A stretch of 64,000 bases of DNA from Centrapalus pauciflorus. Taxonomy: Eukaryota > Streptophyta > Magnoliopsida > Asterales > Asteraceae. A program made the translations under genes and the position numbers. The stretch is taken from NCBI GenBank assembly GCA_020465985.1, contig JAANYP010002031.1, positions 124,001 through 188,000 on the forward strand. Reading direction: 5' to 3'. The notes beneath the pieces were generated by a model. That model did not search any database. It saw only the letters and a list, made by a program, of their open reading frames with translations, and was not told the origin of the DNA. This document shows, in pieces, positions 52,999 through 64,000 of the stretch. Positions within the stretch are counted from its first letter, which is position 1; every line of letters begins with the position of its first letter.

Positions 52999-54293
52999 AA
53001 CTGGTTGATAGGAAAATAATAGAGGCAAGTAGTATCATTAAGGAATGCACACTGAAGCTGGCAGATCATCCCTTTAAGATAGACTTGATGCCTATAGAAC
53101 TCGGAAGTTTTGATGTAGTAGTTGGTATGGATTGGTTATCACACAATCATGTCGAGATTTTGTGTGGTAAGAAAGTGGTACGGATACCACTCCACAATAA
53201 GAAGTTCCTAACAGTCCAAGGAGAAAGAAAGAACCGACAATTGAATGTCATATCCGGCCTAAGAACATTAAAGTGCCTTAGGAAAGGTTGTCATGCAGTA
53301 CTGGTGCAAATTGTAGAAAAAGAGTCGGAGGAGAAGCGACTCGAGGATATTCCCGTGGTTCGTGACTATCCGAAGTTCTTCCCGGAAGATTTGCCTGGAC
53401 TTCCGCCAACTAGGCAAGTGGAGTTTCAAATCGATTTGGTGCCGGGAGCTGCACCGGTCGCAAGGGCCCCATATAGACTCGCCCCTTCTGAGATGCTAGA
53501 GCTATCCAATCAATTACAAGAGTTGATGGATAAAGGATTCATTCGACCAAGTTCCTCACCTTGGGGAGCTCCGGTCTTGTTCGTGAAAAAGAAAGACGGA
53601 TCCTTCAGAATGTGCATAGACTACCGAGAGCTAAACAAGTTAACGGTAAAGAACCGCTACCCTCTCCCCAGAATTGATGACCTGTTTGACCAACTACAGG
53701 GATCTAGCTTCTACTCTAAGATTGATCTGCGATCCGGTTATCATCAAGTAAAGGTTCGGGAAGAAGACATACCCAAGACAGCATTCAGAACTAGTTATGG
53801 ACATTACGAATTCCAGGTAATGCCATTCGGTTTGACAAACGCACCAGCCGTATTCATGGACCTCATGAATCGAGTGTGTAAACCGTATCTGGACAAATTT
53901 GTAATAGTGTTCATAGACGATATTCTCATCTATTCCAGAAATAAGGAGGAGCATGAACACCACCTCAAGCTGATCTTGGAGTTGTTAGAGAAGGAACAGT
54001 TATACGCCAAATTTTCAAAATGTGAATTTTGGTTGCGAGAAGTTAAATTCCTTGGACATGTGATCAACAACCAGGGAATCCAAGTTGATCCATCAAAAAT
54101 CGAGGCCATAAAGAACTGGGCGACTCCTAGAACCCCCACGGAAATCCGCCAATTTCTAGGACTTGCCGGTTATTATAGGCGATTTATCGAAAACTTCTCA
54201 AAGATAGCAGGTTCCTTAACAGAATTGACTCGAAGGATGTGAAGTATATCTAGGGTGAAGAGCAAGAAAAGGCATTTCAGCAGTTAAAGCAAA
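52986..54293 (+). pseudogene. pol: gypsy K protease end and reverse transcriptase
   Basis: This continues the protease (VVGMDWLSHNHVEI near 53115) and the RT domain: DYRELNKLTVKNRYPLPRID, SKIDLRSGYHQVKV, FGLTNAPAVFMDLMN and the catalytic FIDDILIYS near 53910-53935. It ends with FLGLAGYYRRF. Near 54232 one base is lost, giving TGA at 54240-54242; in the restored frame there is also a TAG at about 54250 in place of Trp. These are independent disabling events. Confidence 0.93.
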
Positions 54294-56176
54294 GGTTGTG
54301 TAGTGCACCAATTCTATCCTTACCCGAAGGGACTGAAAATTTTGTGGTCTACTGTGATACCTCACACAATGGATTAGGTTGTGTGCTCATGCAAAGGGAT
54401 AGAGTCATTGCTTACGCATCACGACAGCTCAAAATTCACGAGGTGAATTATACGACTCATGACCTAGAGCTTGGAGCAGTGGTGTTTGCTCTCAAAATAT
54501 GGAGGCACTACCTGTATGGAACTAAGTGCACGGTGTTCACAGACCATAAAAGCCTTCAGCATATTCTGAATCAGAAAGAGTTAAATATGAGGCAGCGTCG
54601 TTGGGTTGAACTGCTTAGTGACTATGACTGCGAAATTCGTTATCATCCGGGGAAGGCAAATGTCGTAGCTGATGCCCTGAGCCGAAAGGAACGGGTTAAA
54701 CCCTTGAGAGTCCGAGCTTTGGTCATGACTATACAGTCAAACCTAAACTCTCAAGTCCGCGAGGCACAAGAAGAAGCAGTCAAGGAGGGTAATATACTGG
54801 ATGAAGCCTTGAGAGGGATGGATAAGCAGTTTGAAATCAAGCCAGATGGATGTCGATACTTCATGGGCAGAATTTGGTTACCAAAACTCGGAGGAGTAAG
54901 GAAGCTGGTCATGGATGAAGGGCATAAGACAAGATATGCAATCCATCCAGGGTCAGATAAAATGTATCACGACTTGAAAGGAATGTACTGGTGGCCAAAT
55001 ATGAAGGCTGACATTGCTACCTACGTCAGCAAGTGCTTAACATGTTTGAAGGTTAAAGCTGAGCACCAAAAACCATCAGGATTGCTAGTTCAACCAGAAA
55101 TACCCCAGTGGAAGTGGGAAAACATCACCATGGATTTCATCACCAAGTTGCCAAAGACTTCTGGAGGTTATGACACTATTTGGGTGATTGTGGATCGGCT
55201 TACCAAAACCGCACATTTCCTGCCCATCAAGGAGACTGATAAAATGGATAAGTTAACACGAATCTATCTTAAAGAAGTCGTCTCAAGGCATGGAGTACCA
55301 GTATCAATTATATCAGACAGGGACAGCCGGTTCACATCAAGATTTTGGCAGTCATTGCAAGAAGCACTGGGTACACGCCTAAATATGAGCACAGCCTATC
55401 ACCCGCAAACGGATGGTCAGAGTGAAAGGACGATTCAGACGTTGGAAGACATGTTAAGGGCATGTGTCATCGATTTTGGCAAAAGTTGGGACAGACACCT
55501 GCCATTAGTCGAGTTTTCCTATAACAACAGCTATCACTCAAGCATTAAGATTGCCCCATTCGAGGCACTCTACGGGCGAAAGTGTCGATCATCTCTTTGT
55601 TGGGCTGAAGTAGGAGATAGTCAGATCACTGGACCTGAGATCATCCAAGAGACTACAGAAAAGATAGCCCAGATTCGTAACCGATTAAAGATCGCGCGGG
55701 ATCGACAGAATAGTTATGCAGACATTCGACGGAAGGATTTGGAATTCCAAGAGGGAGATCAAGTAATGTTGAAAGTCTCACCTTGGAAAGGCGTAACCCG
55801 TTTTGGGAAACGAGGAAAACTCAATCCTCGTTATATCGGACCATTCAAGATCACCAAAAGAATTGGCCCGGTAGCTTACCGACTCGACCTGCCCCCAGAG
55901 CTTAGTAACGTTCATAACACCTTCCACGTGTCCAATCTTAAGAAGTGTCTGGCTGATGAATCACTCGTTATACCCATGGACGAGCTGGAGTTAGATGATA
56001 AGTTGAACTTCATTGAGCAACCTGTAGAAATAATGGACCGAGAAGTCAAGAAACTCAAGCACAGTCGAATCCCAATAATAAAAGTCAGATGGAACTCTAA
56101 GAGAGGTCCTGAGTTTACATGGGAATGAGAAGATCAGTTTTGGGAAAAATATCCTCACCTGTTCTCAAGTACTTAA
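54294..56176 (+). pseudogene. pol: gypsy K RNase H, integrase and chromodomain
   Basis: RNase H: YCDTSHNGLGCVLMQ, TTHDLELGAVVFALKIW, DALSRK. Integrase: zinc motif (HPGSDKMYHDLKG...CLTCLKVK), core with MDFITKLP, SDRDSRFTSRFW and QTDGQSERTIQTLED, then the GPY/F-like RYIGPFKITKRIG. The chromodomain near 56010-56170 reads EIMDREVKKLKHSRIP and RGPEFTWE. TGA at 56126-56128, probably from CGA, truncates it; the frame would go on to TAA near 56174. Chromodomains direct integration to particular chromatin. Confidence 0.93.
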
Positions 56177-56220
56177 GAAGTAGAGAACACGAGCTAATTT
56201 CGGGACGAAATTCCCTTAAC

Positions 56221-56228
56221 AGGGGGAG
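56221..56228 (+). other. polypurine tract of gypsy K
   Basis: AGGGGGAG, two bases before the 3' LTR at 56231. Confidence 0.9.
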
Positions 56229-56230
56229 AC

Positions 56231-57651
56231 TGTAACATCCGGCACTAAACCAGGTTAGCAACAAAACCCTAATCTACATTTAATAGTCAATTATAGCCTA
56301 ATCAATAGTCATTAGAAATTAATCAAGTGATTAACAAGGCTTATTAGAAAATTCAACTCAATTAGAATCAAATTCATCGGTGCGATGAATCGGGAAATCA
56401 ATTAATCCGATCAATTTACGACATGAAGGATTAATTCAACTAAGTACATAATTAAATCATGATTAGTGACACTAATCATAAACTAATACAATTACTTAAC
56501 CTTAACTATGCAAGACTAAAACAATTAATTAAAACAATGCATCTAAAAGTATTTATGAATTTACAAGAAAAGGGAAATACAAGAATACATTTCTAAATAC
56601 TTTTATACAAAAAAAACTAAAAATACATCAAAAATACCCTAACTAGGCCGGCCACATGGAAGGACAAAAGGACCAAAAGTTTGTATTTTTTTTACTCCAC
56701 ATTTCTACATCAAATCCCCCTCTTTCCTTTCACCCAAGATTTTACAACTCCTTTCATCATTTCACCACCTTTTCACCTCTATAAATAAGACCCTAATTCC
56801 TTGCATTTTCCTCACACCTTCAAAGCAAAATCTCTCCTTTCTCTCCCTCTTGAAAACCGGCCTCAAGCCTCAAGAACACACAAAGTGTTCTTTCAAAGTG
56901 TTCTTCATATTTTTGAAGTGTTCTTGGTGAAACTTTTGAAGATCCAACCTTCTACTCATTTTCATTCTTCTAAAAACATCAAAGTAAGTAAGTACTAACC
57001 TATTAAATCTTATATTTATGTTTATATAAGTCTTGCATAATATATATAATCACCTACAACAACAAGTTTCATAAAAACTCAAGTTTATAAGTTTCTAGTT
57101 TTTATTTTTAAGTTGTTTCTTTAAATGTGTTTATGAATATGTGAACACATTATAAAAGTGTTAATATTATGAAAACATGTGATATATATGTGTTTTTATA
57201 ACTATTATGACTTTTATACAAGTAGTCTTTGAATAAACAACAAGAATCATAAGTTGTTGTAAGTTTATAAACTACGGATTTTCGGCAGAAAATTTATATC
57301 GACTTTGAAAAATCATAACTAATTCATAACTCAACGAAATGAGTTGATTCTTGTCTCAAAAGTTAGATCTATGTCTTAACTATAGATCTGCAAATTTTCA
57401 TGATTTATTTTGAAGTTTAAGACCCCCAGAAATTATTTGGGAAACCGAAAGTTTGACAGCTCAAAAATGGCCAACATAGCGTTTTTAACGAGCTTTTTCA
57501 CTAACCTAAACAACTCGAAAAATGGCCGTTCTTGATTCTAAAAATCCTTTGTATATAGTAGTTGAATGTCCTAGAAAACCAAAGTCTAAAACATTTTGGA
57601 GCTTGGTCAAAAACAGCCTCAAAGTAGGCCGAAAAACCTCCGAAAAAGCTG

Positions 57652-57748
<97 letters not shown>

Positions 57749-58719
57749 TTGACGTTTTAAGCGCATTTTATTTATAAACTTGTACTGTTGGGTGATTTAA
57801 GACATAAAAATCTATAAATATACATATTATCATATATTGGTGATATTAAGTCCTTATTATCATTTAGGACTCGGTTAAACACCTCCGGTTTCATCACCCA
57901 TCAAACAACGCACATTTGCATTTTTGCGGCTAGTTTTGCCATCACAAGTTCGGTGAGTTCTCATAGCCCCTATTTTCATACTGTTAAGTTTTGGGGATGA
58001 AATACATGCTTCATTTTCATATGGACACGAAAACCACTTCATTTCTATTATGTATTACACATGTGGTTCCATCCGCCCTTATATCATGAACCGTTAATTG
58101 CATTTATTTGTAAGCGCGAATATATTGTGGATAGATCTATTGGGAGTCATGTCCCCCATTCGGGTTAGCTCGGTTCGGCTAAATGCGAGTGCATATATAT
58201 GTAACACACGGTATTACGTATGGGAATACTGCACAGGGCAAAACTCATTTATAATTAAGCTTCGGTTGCATGATGGTTTATATGTAATACATAACATGGA
58301 ATTTATGATTTTATAAATTCAAACTCTATTATTGTTGTCCATACAAATCAGATTTACGTGTAAACCTATGAGCTCACCAACAATTTTGTTGACGTATTTT
58401 AGCGTGTATTTTCAGGAAATTAAGGCAAGTATGCCTTCAGAAGTAACTACTTTCAAGCTTCCGCACTTAAGGAGTCACATTCTTTTTCAAACCGTCGGAG
58501 ATTTATGTGCATTATTTTGGATAATTTAATTATGTATTTAAATCTCTGTACCTTGCGAACTACTCTTTATCATTTACGGGTTATGTAAAACATTTCTACC
58601 TTTTAAAGTCATATCGATGTATTTTTGAAAACGTCCATATAGTGGTCGTTCATTATGATTATGATTACGCTTCCGCACTCGTCACGTCTCGCTGCCAACC
58701 GAGGTAGCAGGGTGTGACA
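56231..58719 (+). repeat. 3' LTR of gypsy K (2,489 bp)
   Basis: Partner of 48196-50639. Its microsatellite (TA)n is about 45 bp longer (57659-57747), which accounts for nearly the whole length difference. Confidence 0.95.
57659..57747. repeat. (TA)n microsatellite in K 3' LTR
   Basis: About 44 TA units, against about 22 in the sister LTR at 49625-49669. Confidence 0.95.
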
Positions 58720-61502
58720 GGTGACTTGGGTCGTTGAACAGGATTTTGTTGTCGTGCCGAGTGATTTAAATTCACTCTTTGCCTTTGAGTAGGCATTTGT
58801 TGTGGAGCTCTAGAATAATTCCTATTATACTGCATTTCAGACTGTGATCCCTGAGCTCTTACCGGTGCATAATGTCTGACAGGAGTATGAGACCTAACTG
58901 GAGTGTGTGCCCTGCTAGCTGTTGTGCTCCTATAGACTTGTTGAGGTGCTGACCTAGATTGATTAACGACACGATTCGGTGAACTTGTCCTAACCACTTC
59001 CTTTGGTCCAACCTTTACCGGTGTTTGTTTCACAACTTGTTTTGGTGTGGCCTGCACAGTTTTCTCGGTACTCTGAGAACTACTAGTGCTCGCCACATTT
59101 GTTGAGGGCTTAACAGGTGTTGGGTTCACTGTCTTAGGTGTAACTTCGGCTTTCCTAAGCGGACAGTGAGAAGCAACATGCCCCTTTTCATGACATCTAA
59201 AGCAGGACATCTTATCTATGGACTTCTTGTGTGTGCCCTTAGACTTAGGTGTCTCACTAGTGTCTTGGTCCTTTTGTACATCTATTGTGACTGGCTCATC
59301 GTCCTGATCAAGCCCAATCAATTTTATGTTTTCCTGCAGGTGTTTCACTGGAGGAAGACACAAATTTTACTTTCTTGACCTTGACAGTTGTGTCAACCAC
59401 CTTAGGTGTATTTTCTGCTATAGGCTCAGATATAGGTTCAGGTATGTCCTCTAAGTTTACTGTTTTATCAGTTTTGTCCTGAGGCTGAGGCACGTAGTTT
59501 GCATTAAAAGGTGGAGGAATTTCATGAAATCCCAGACCTACAGGCTTTTTAGACTGGCGTTGAGCGTCTAAAACTTTCCCTAGGTTCAGGCTTGAATTCC
59601 TAAACTTTTCTAACTTACTATTGGCCTCTGCTACCTTTACCTTTGTTTCAGCTAGCTCTATGTCTTTGTCTTTAAGGTTTTTGGTCAAGGCCTTTACATG
59701 CTCATACATAAGCTCTATCCTAACACACTGCTCACTCAGTTTGTCTTTTAGAACTATTACGTCTTGAGCATCAGCCTTAAGTTTTTCTTTAAGATCTTGC
59801 TTAATATCGTTTAGGCTAGCGTTTTCAATTTTTAAAGACTCATTTTGAGCAGTTATGGTTTTTTGTGATTCTAAGACTAGATTTAACCTATCATTAGAAG
59901 TCACACACAATGCACATAACTCATGAAAAAGAGAGTACGTCAGACTAACCTTTGTGTGGTCGGATTCCACATTGGCCATTTGAGCGGCAAACTCCAGAAC
60001 AGTCTGATCATTCGTCTTCTCCACCCACATCAGTCTGCTGTCCCTTGTGGTCTGCTCTTCCCCTTCACACCCAGTCTCCGTAACTTCAGCCATAAAAGCC
60101 CGAGCATTTGATTCTGGATGTGAGCTCCAGTCATAAGTACCATCTAGCTGTCTGTCTGAAGTGACATTGGATAGTAGACTAGCTAGGTTGGCTTGACCGT
60201 TAGATGAACTTGGAAGGTATCGTTGTTGAGACTGATTCTGAAACTGTCCCTGATGCTAACTCTGCCGTTGGTACGTTTCTACCTTCGGTCTCTGGCATTC
60301 TCTGGCGAAGTGTCCCAGACCTTGACAGTTGTAGCATTTCACCTTGGACTTATCAAATCCAATTCCCTTATTGTTCATCGTCAGATTCCTCCCAGTTCTT
60401 TTGATGAATCTCTTAACCCGTTGGGTCACCATGGCCAGTTGCCATTTAAGATCCATCTCCTCAAGATCGTCAGGGTCGACTTGATCATAGTCTTCATCCC
60501 AGAGAGTAGGATCGTTAATCTTCCCCTGAACACAATTCCCATACGCGGCCACAAATGAAGCAAGCAGATTCAAATGTTCTTCCGCTGATTTTGCACTCAT
60601 GGGCATCTTAGAATAGCTCTGAGATGTCGATGCCTGTTGTACTTGAGGCTGCGGTTCTTCCGATCTTCCTAATCCTAAGAACGCTCGATTCAATGTGTCA
60701 TCAGTTTCTGCTGGTGACGACGTTTCTCCGGTGAAAAACGCTGTAGCAGTCTTTAGATCGGCGGTCGCTGAAGGTTTTGTTGACTTTCCAAAATACATCG
60801 CTGGATTCTGGACTTGTTCGTAACCAGTTTCGGCCTTCAGTAGCTCGAAATGATAAGCTCTCAACGTTCCCACAATATCCTCCAGAGATTGGGTTAATAC
60901 TTATCCTCATTTAGCTTTATCATTGCCACATACATAGCCCATTTGGCTGGTAAGGCATCAAGAAGCTTGTTGTTCTTGTCGGTGTCAGTATACTCAATCC
61001 CATGACTTTCAAGCTCCGTCAACAATTGATAGAATCGGGTGATGGTATCATCGAGCTGTTCATCCTTTAACGCCTTGAAAATCGCAAACTGTTGTTTCAA
61101 TAATTCCGTACTCTTTCTTCGTACCCTTGGATTACCCTCACACCGTTTCTCCAGTGACTCCCAAAGTTCTTTAGATGTCTTTTGAGTCCTTAATGTGTGT
61201 AGTATATCCTGAGGCAACGCCATTCTAATTATCGAAAATGCTTTGTTCTCGGCTTCATACAGCTTCTTATCACCCTCCTTCATCATTTGGAATGACAAGA
61301 CTTTCTGACGGCCTTCAACTTCAGAAACTGGTGGAATGTATCCTTCGTCGATACATACCCACATGCGCATATCATTAAAACGCACGAAATCGGTAAACAA
61401 ATCTTTCCACCAGTAATAATCTTCGAGATTCATCAGCTTAGGAGGAGTGTTTGCCTTCCCGACCTCGTGGTCCATTTCCAGGAATTTTTGAAGATTTGAC
61501 AT
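58720..61502 (-). pseudogene. gag: copia gag of element A
   Basis: The start at 61502 (MSNLQKFLEMDHEVGK) opens a UBN2/DUF4219-type capsid domain (60894-61502; KELWESLEKRCEGN). A frameshift near 60895 leads to the block 60256-60873, with zinc knuckle CYNCQGLGHFAREC at about 60295-60340. A TAG at 60256-60258 interrupts it, and the same frame continues through a long coiled coil (59308-60093; LKEKLKADAQDVIVLKDKL). A further frameshift near 59340 leads to a second knuckle, CFRCHEKGHVASHC (about 59165-59210), and a basic Pro/Gln-rich tail. Gypsy K cuts it at 58720; the last codons lie at 48101-48195. Confidence 0.9.
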
Positions 61503-62138
61503 CTTTTCGAAAGGAATTGAATTTGAACTTAATTACTTTAATTCGAAACTAACTTAGGCTAACTCATTCGAATCTAGATAGATTCGAATGTAATTTAGAT
61601 TAAGTCTTTTGGGATTAAATTCGATTAAGTGTTGAAATTCAATTAAATTCGAAATTATGTCAGATTCGAAAAGTCCTCAGATTCGAAGGTCAATGCAAAC
61701 TCGAAGACACAGTAGACTCGAAGCCTTATTCGATTCTAGACTAAACTCGAATGTAAGTAGACTCGAGACCCTATTCGAAACTAGCACAAACTCGAATTAG
61801 ATTCGAAAACTGTCTGTATCAGACTCGAAAGGAGCGTATTTGGTTAGACTCGAGACTAAGTGTAACCCTAATTACCCCTAGTAGATTCGAGCGCCGCAAA
61901 CTCGAAAAACGGCTAACACTTTGATTTTTTGACGTTTTGCAGATTGAATCAATATTTTTACAACGAAAAATATTGATTTCGATCAAAAAACGTGAAAAAC
62001 ACAAAGTCTTTCCCGGATGACTATTTGCTAAGCTCGACGAACACGAAAAACCCGATTTTGAGAGAAAAATCGTCCAAAAGCGTCAAGAAACCTAAAATGT
62101 ATCTTGATGAACACGAAGAACACCAAGAACACCCCTTA
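61503..62138 (-). other. leader of element A with TTCGAA motif cluster
   Basis: Non-coding sequence between PBS and gag. About twenty copies of AGATTCGAA, ACTCGAA and TTCGAATCT-like motifs lie between 61550 and 61900, in both orientations because the core TTCGAA is a palindrome. Confidence 0.8.
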
Positions 62139-62151
62139 GGCTCTGATACCA
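62139..62151 (-). other. primer-binding site of element A
   Basis: The minus strand reads TGGTATCAGAGCC, two bases from the LTR at 62154. Confidence 0.95.
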
Positions 62152-62153
62152 CT

Positions 62154-62808
62154 TGTAAGGTCCACCAACACGAGATCTATTTAGACGCGGAACCGTCAAC
62201 GAGTGCGGAATCCTCGTTAACGGGTAGACGGAAACAACTCTCACCAAGAAACACGGAGACTATCAGAAGCTGAACGAACGACACACGAACGATCCTACGA
62301 ACTGATTCTCTCCGAAACGGCACTAACACTGATGATAAACTCGAGATCGCCTTTTGCTTAATCACTCTCGAATTCTGCAAAAAGTCTGATAATATTTCGA
62401 GTCTATCCCTAATTATAGAGGCTAATTCGAGACTGACATGGGCCAAACTCGAATCTGGCCCAAGGCCCATTCGAGTTTTCCCTCATTGACACTCTCGAAT
62501 CTGCCTAGATTCGAATCTAGGACAACATTCGAATCTGACACAGATTCGAATGTCAAACCTCATATAATTCGAATCTACCTAACTTGTATTTGAAACTTAT
62601 GTTATTAACTTATGTTTGAATTCATCTTTGAACTTTATGTTTGAACTTCTTGTAGTATGATACACCAAGTTCAAACACACAATCAATAACTGACAAACAT
62701 ACATAGTCATACATATCAAATACTAGTTAATTCCCAATACTTTGAATATTACTTAAACCAAAATGTTAGATCGCTTAGACTGCTATCGTCACACAGGGTG
62801 TACCAACA
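62154..62808 (-). repeat. 5' LTR of element A (655 bp)
   Basis: Partner of 39098-39752 with about 16 differences by eye and no length change. The right edge is followed by the target duplication CATTG. Confidence 0.95.
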
Positions 62809-62813
62809 CATTG

Positions 62814-64000
62814 TAAGTGATATCTTCTGGTTGAGTTTCTGGTTCTATGCTACGTCGGGTTTCAACAGTGAAATCACTCAACTCAGGTTCATCAAGTTCA
62901 AACTCCTTTGTGTATTCCTCCCAATTTTATGTCATGTTTCTTTAAACTTTACATCTCGACTTACACAAACCTTCTTCAACTCTGGATTAAATAAGCGATA
63001 TGCTTTAGTTCTAGGTTCAGTGCCTAGGTATACCATTTGTATTTCTATAATCCAATTTAGTTAAGTGTTGACAAGGTACTTTACCAAAGATTCTAAGGCG
63101 AGTTTGGTCTGGTTTCCTTCCCTTTAAAGCTTCATATGGAGTAATATCTTCTAATGACTTAGTAGGTGTATAATTTAGTATCTGTATGGCATGTCTAACT
63201 GCTTATATGCCCAAAACATTTGTTCCATGTTTGTTGCTTTCATCGTACATCTTGTAATTGGAAGTATGGTTCTGTTTCTACGTTCAACAACTCCATTTTG
63301 TTGAGGTGAGTATGGTGCAGTTAACAGTCTCTGTACGCCATTATCTTTGCAATATTTTAAGAATTCTCCTATTGTGAATTCTCCTCCCCTATATGTTCTT
63401 AGTATCTTCATCTTGGTTCTGTATTTATTTTCTACCCGTGATTTGAATTCCTTAAAGAATTCAAGTGCTTCATCCTTTGACCTTAGAAAATATTCCCACA
63501 TATATCTAGAGTAGTCTTCTACTAGTAGAAATATGTATCTTTTTCCTGATGGTGTAGGTGGTGAATATATGACCACATAAATCACAATAATTTAATTCCC
63601 ATGGTAATTTTGATCTTGCATGGGTTTGTAGTGAGAGTGTAGCTCTACCATGCTTCCCCTTTAAGCATGTATCACATATACTTGTGGTATTTCAGATACT
63701 GGGTATTCCTTGAACCAATTTCATTGTTGCCATTGACTTTAGAGAGTTAAAGTTCAGGTGGCCTAATCTTGTATGCCAAACCCGTGCTTCATCTTGTAAG
63801 TTACTTGGTAGGCATATAGGTTCTACTATTCTTAGGTCTGTTTTATATAAACGACCCTTTTAAGCGCTTGACTCTTAGTAATGCTTTATTGCTTGAATCG
63901 TATAAATGTAGTAAGTTTCCTTCCATTACTACTCTGCATCCATTTTCTGTGAGTTGTTCTGAACTCTAAATGTTGCTAGTAAGGTTTGGTATGTAATATA
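62814..64000 (-). pseudogene. pol: copia H2, right piece: integrase and GAG-pre-integrase
   Basis: Continues H2 after element A. 63175-63585 encodes integrase (YIFLLVEDYSRYMWEYFLRS, QQNGVVERRNRTI, with the Glu kept, unlike H). The GAG-pre-integrase region (63600-63860) is in broken frames. The second catalytic Asp is altered in TYRGGEF. It runs out of the right edge. It is similar to H (36060-37260) at roughly 90%. Confidence 0.87.

Larger units (their letters stand above)
48196..58719 (+). mobile_element. complete gypsy chromovirus K, 10.5 kb
   Basis: LTRs 48196-50639 (2,444 bp) and 56231-58719 (2,489 bp) are flanked by perfect GGTGA duplications (48191-48195, 58720-58724). It shows a PBS, an upstream ORF, gag, protease, RT, RNase H, integrase with a GPY/F-like segment and a chromodomain, then a PPT. 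This order and the C-terminal chromodomain indicate a chromovirus, probably Tekay-like. It is inserted near the end of element A's gag. I count about 39 point differences between the LTRs (about 1.6%), fewer than between A's LTRs, as expected for a younger insertion. The coding region has a handful of disabling changes. Confidence 0.95.
39098..62808 (-). mobile_element. complete copia element A (Sirevirus-like), 23.7 kb with nested gypsy K
   Basis: Both LTRs are 655 bp, with perfect target duplications CATTG (39093-39097, 62809-62813). The interrupted site is identical to the intact site in element H. Right to left: 5' LTR, PBS, leader, gag, (gypsy K), pol, spacer, aORF, PPT, 3' LTR. Without K the element is about 13.2 kb. 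I count about 16 differences between its LTRs (2.4%). Gag and pol are broken but the aORF is open. Confidence 0.95.

Noticed and set aside
62792..62808. A working polypurine tract at A's 5' LTR outer edge
   Set aside because: Only LTR terminal sequence is present; the real PPT is beside the 3' LTR at 39755-39763.

Overview
The window is plant nuclear DNA and consists almost entirely of LTR retrotransposons nested inside one another. I found no host gene, rRNA or tRNA. The evidence is plant-type Ty1/copia and Ty3/gypsy (chromovirus) polyproteins, primer-binding sites complementary to initiator-Met tRNA, TG...CA LTR ends, 5-bp target duplications and AT-rich microsatellites. The long extra gene downstream of copia pol resembles extra ORFs I know from Asteraceae (Tanacetum- or lettuce-like) copia elements. 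The family assignment is therefore an inference from memory, not a search result.

Layout, left to right. (1) 1-7567: copia element B on the + strand (Sirevirus-like). It shows the end of pol, a ~2.1-kb spacer, an extra ORF of ~1,010 codons (aORF), a polypurine tract and a 655-bp 3' LTR; its 5' half lies outside the window. B sits in the RNase H gene of (2) gypsy element D (- strand, from 7568). D's 5' LTR is split by (3) copia element C (LTRs 12337-12649 and 26378-26689). C is a composite: inside it lies a 5'-truncated Sirevirus-like element F (gag, pol, aORF, 3' LTR), a decayed gag remnant, a scrap of a third LTR family (G), and a hAT-type MITE within F's aORF. D's LTR resumes at 26690-27490 and borders (4) copia element E (- strand, 27491-34313), which carries an isolated G LTR in its gag. 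E abuts (5) an old copia element H (34314-~38405) with an inserted solo LTR (37674-38223), then a gypsy 3' fragment J, then a second copy of H (H2). (6) H2 is split by the complete copia element A (39098-62808, - strand, same family as B, TSD CATTG). A is itself split by the complete gypsy chromovirus K (48196-58719, + strand, TSD GGTGA).

The most interesting part is the genome plan of the Sirevirus-like elements (A/B, C/F, E). Each has an in-frame stop between Gag and Pol, followed within about 20-45 nt by what looks like a 3' splice site directly before the protease domain. A/B and F have another acceptor-like site just before the aORF. The A copy of the aORF is still fully open (1,009 codons) and B's differs by one nonsense codon, although both pol genes are broken. 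This suggests spliced subgenomic RNAs for Pol and for the aORF, a retrovirus-like strategy. Each family also has its own cluster of short palindromes in leader or LTR, several polypurine tracts, and in A/B a perfect 10-bp hairpin enclosing the PPT/LTR junction.

By-eye LTR comparison gives about 16 differences in 655 bp for A and about 39 in ~2.44 kb for K. K is therefore younger than A, as the nesting requires.
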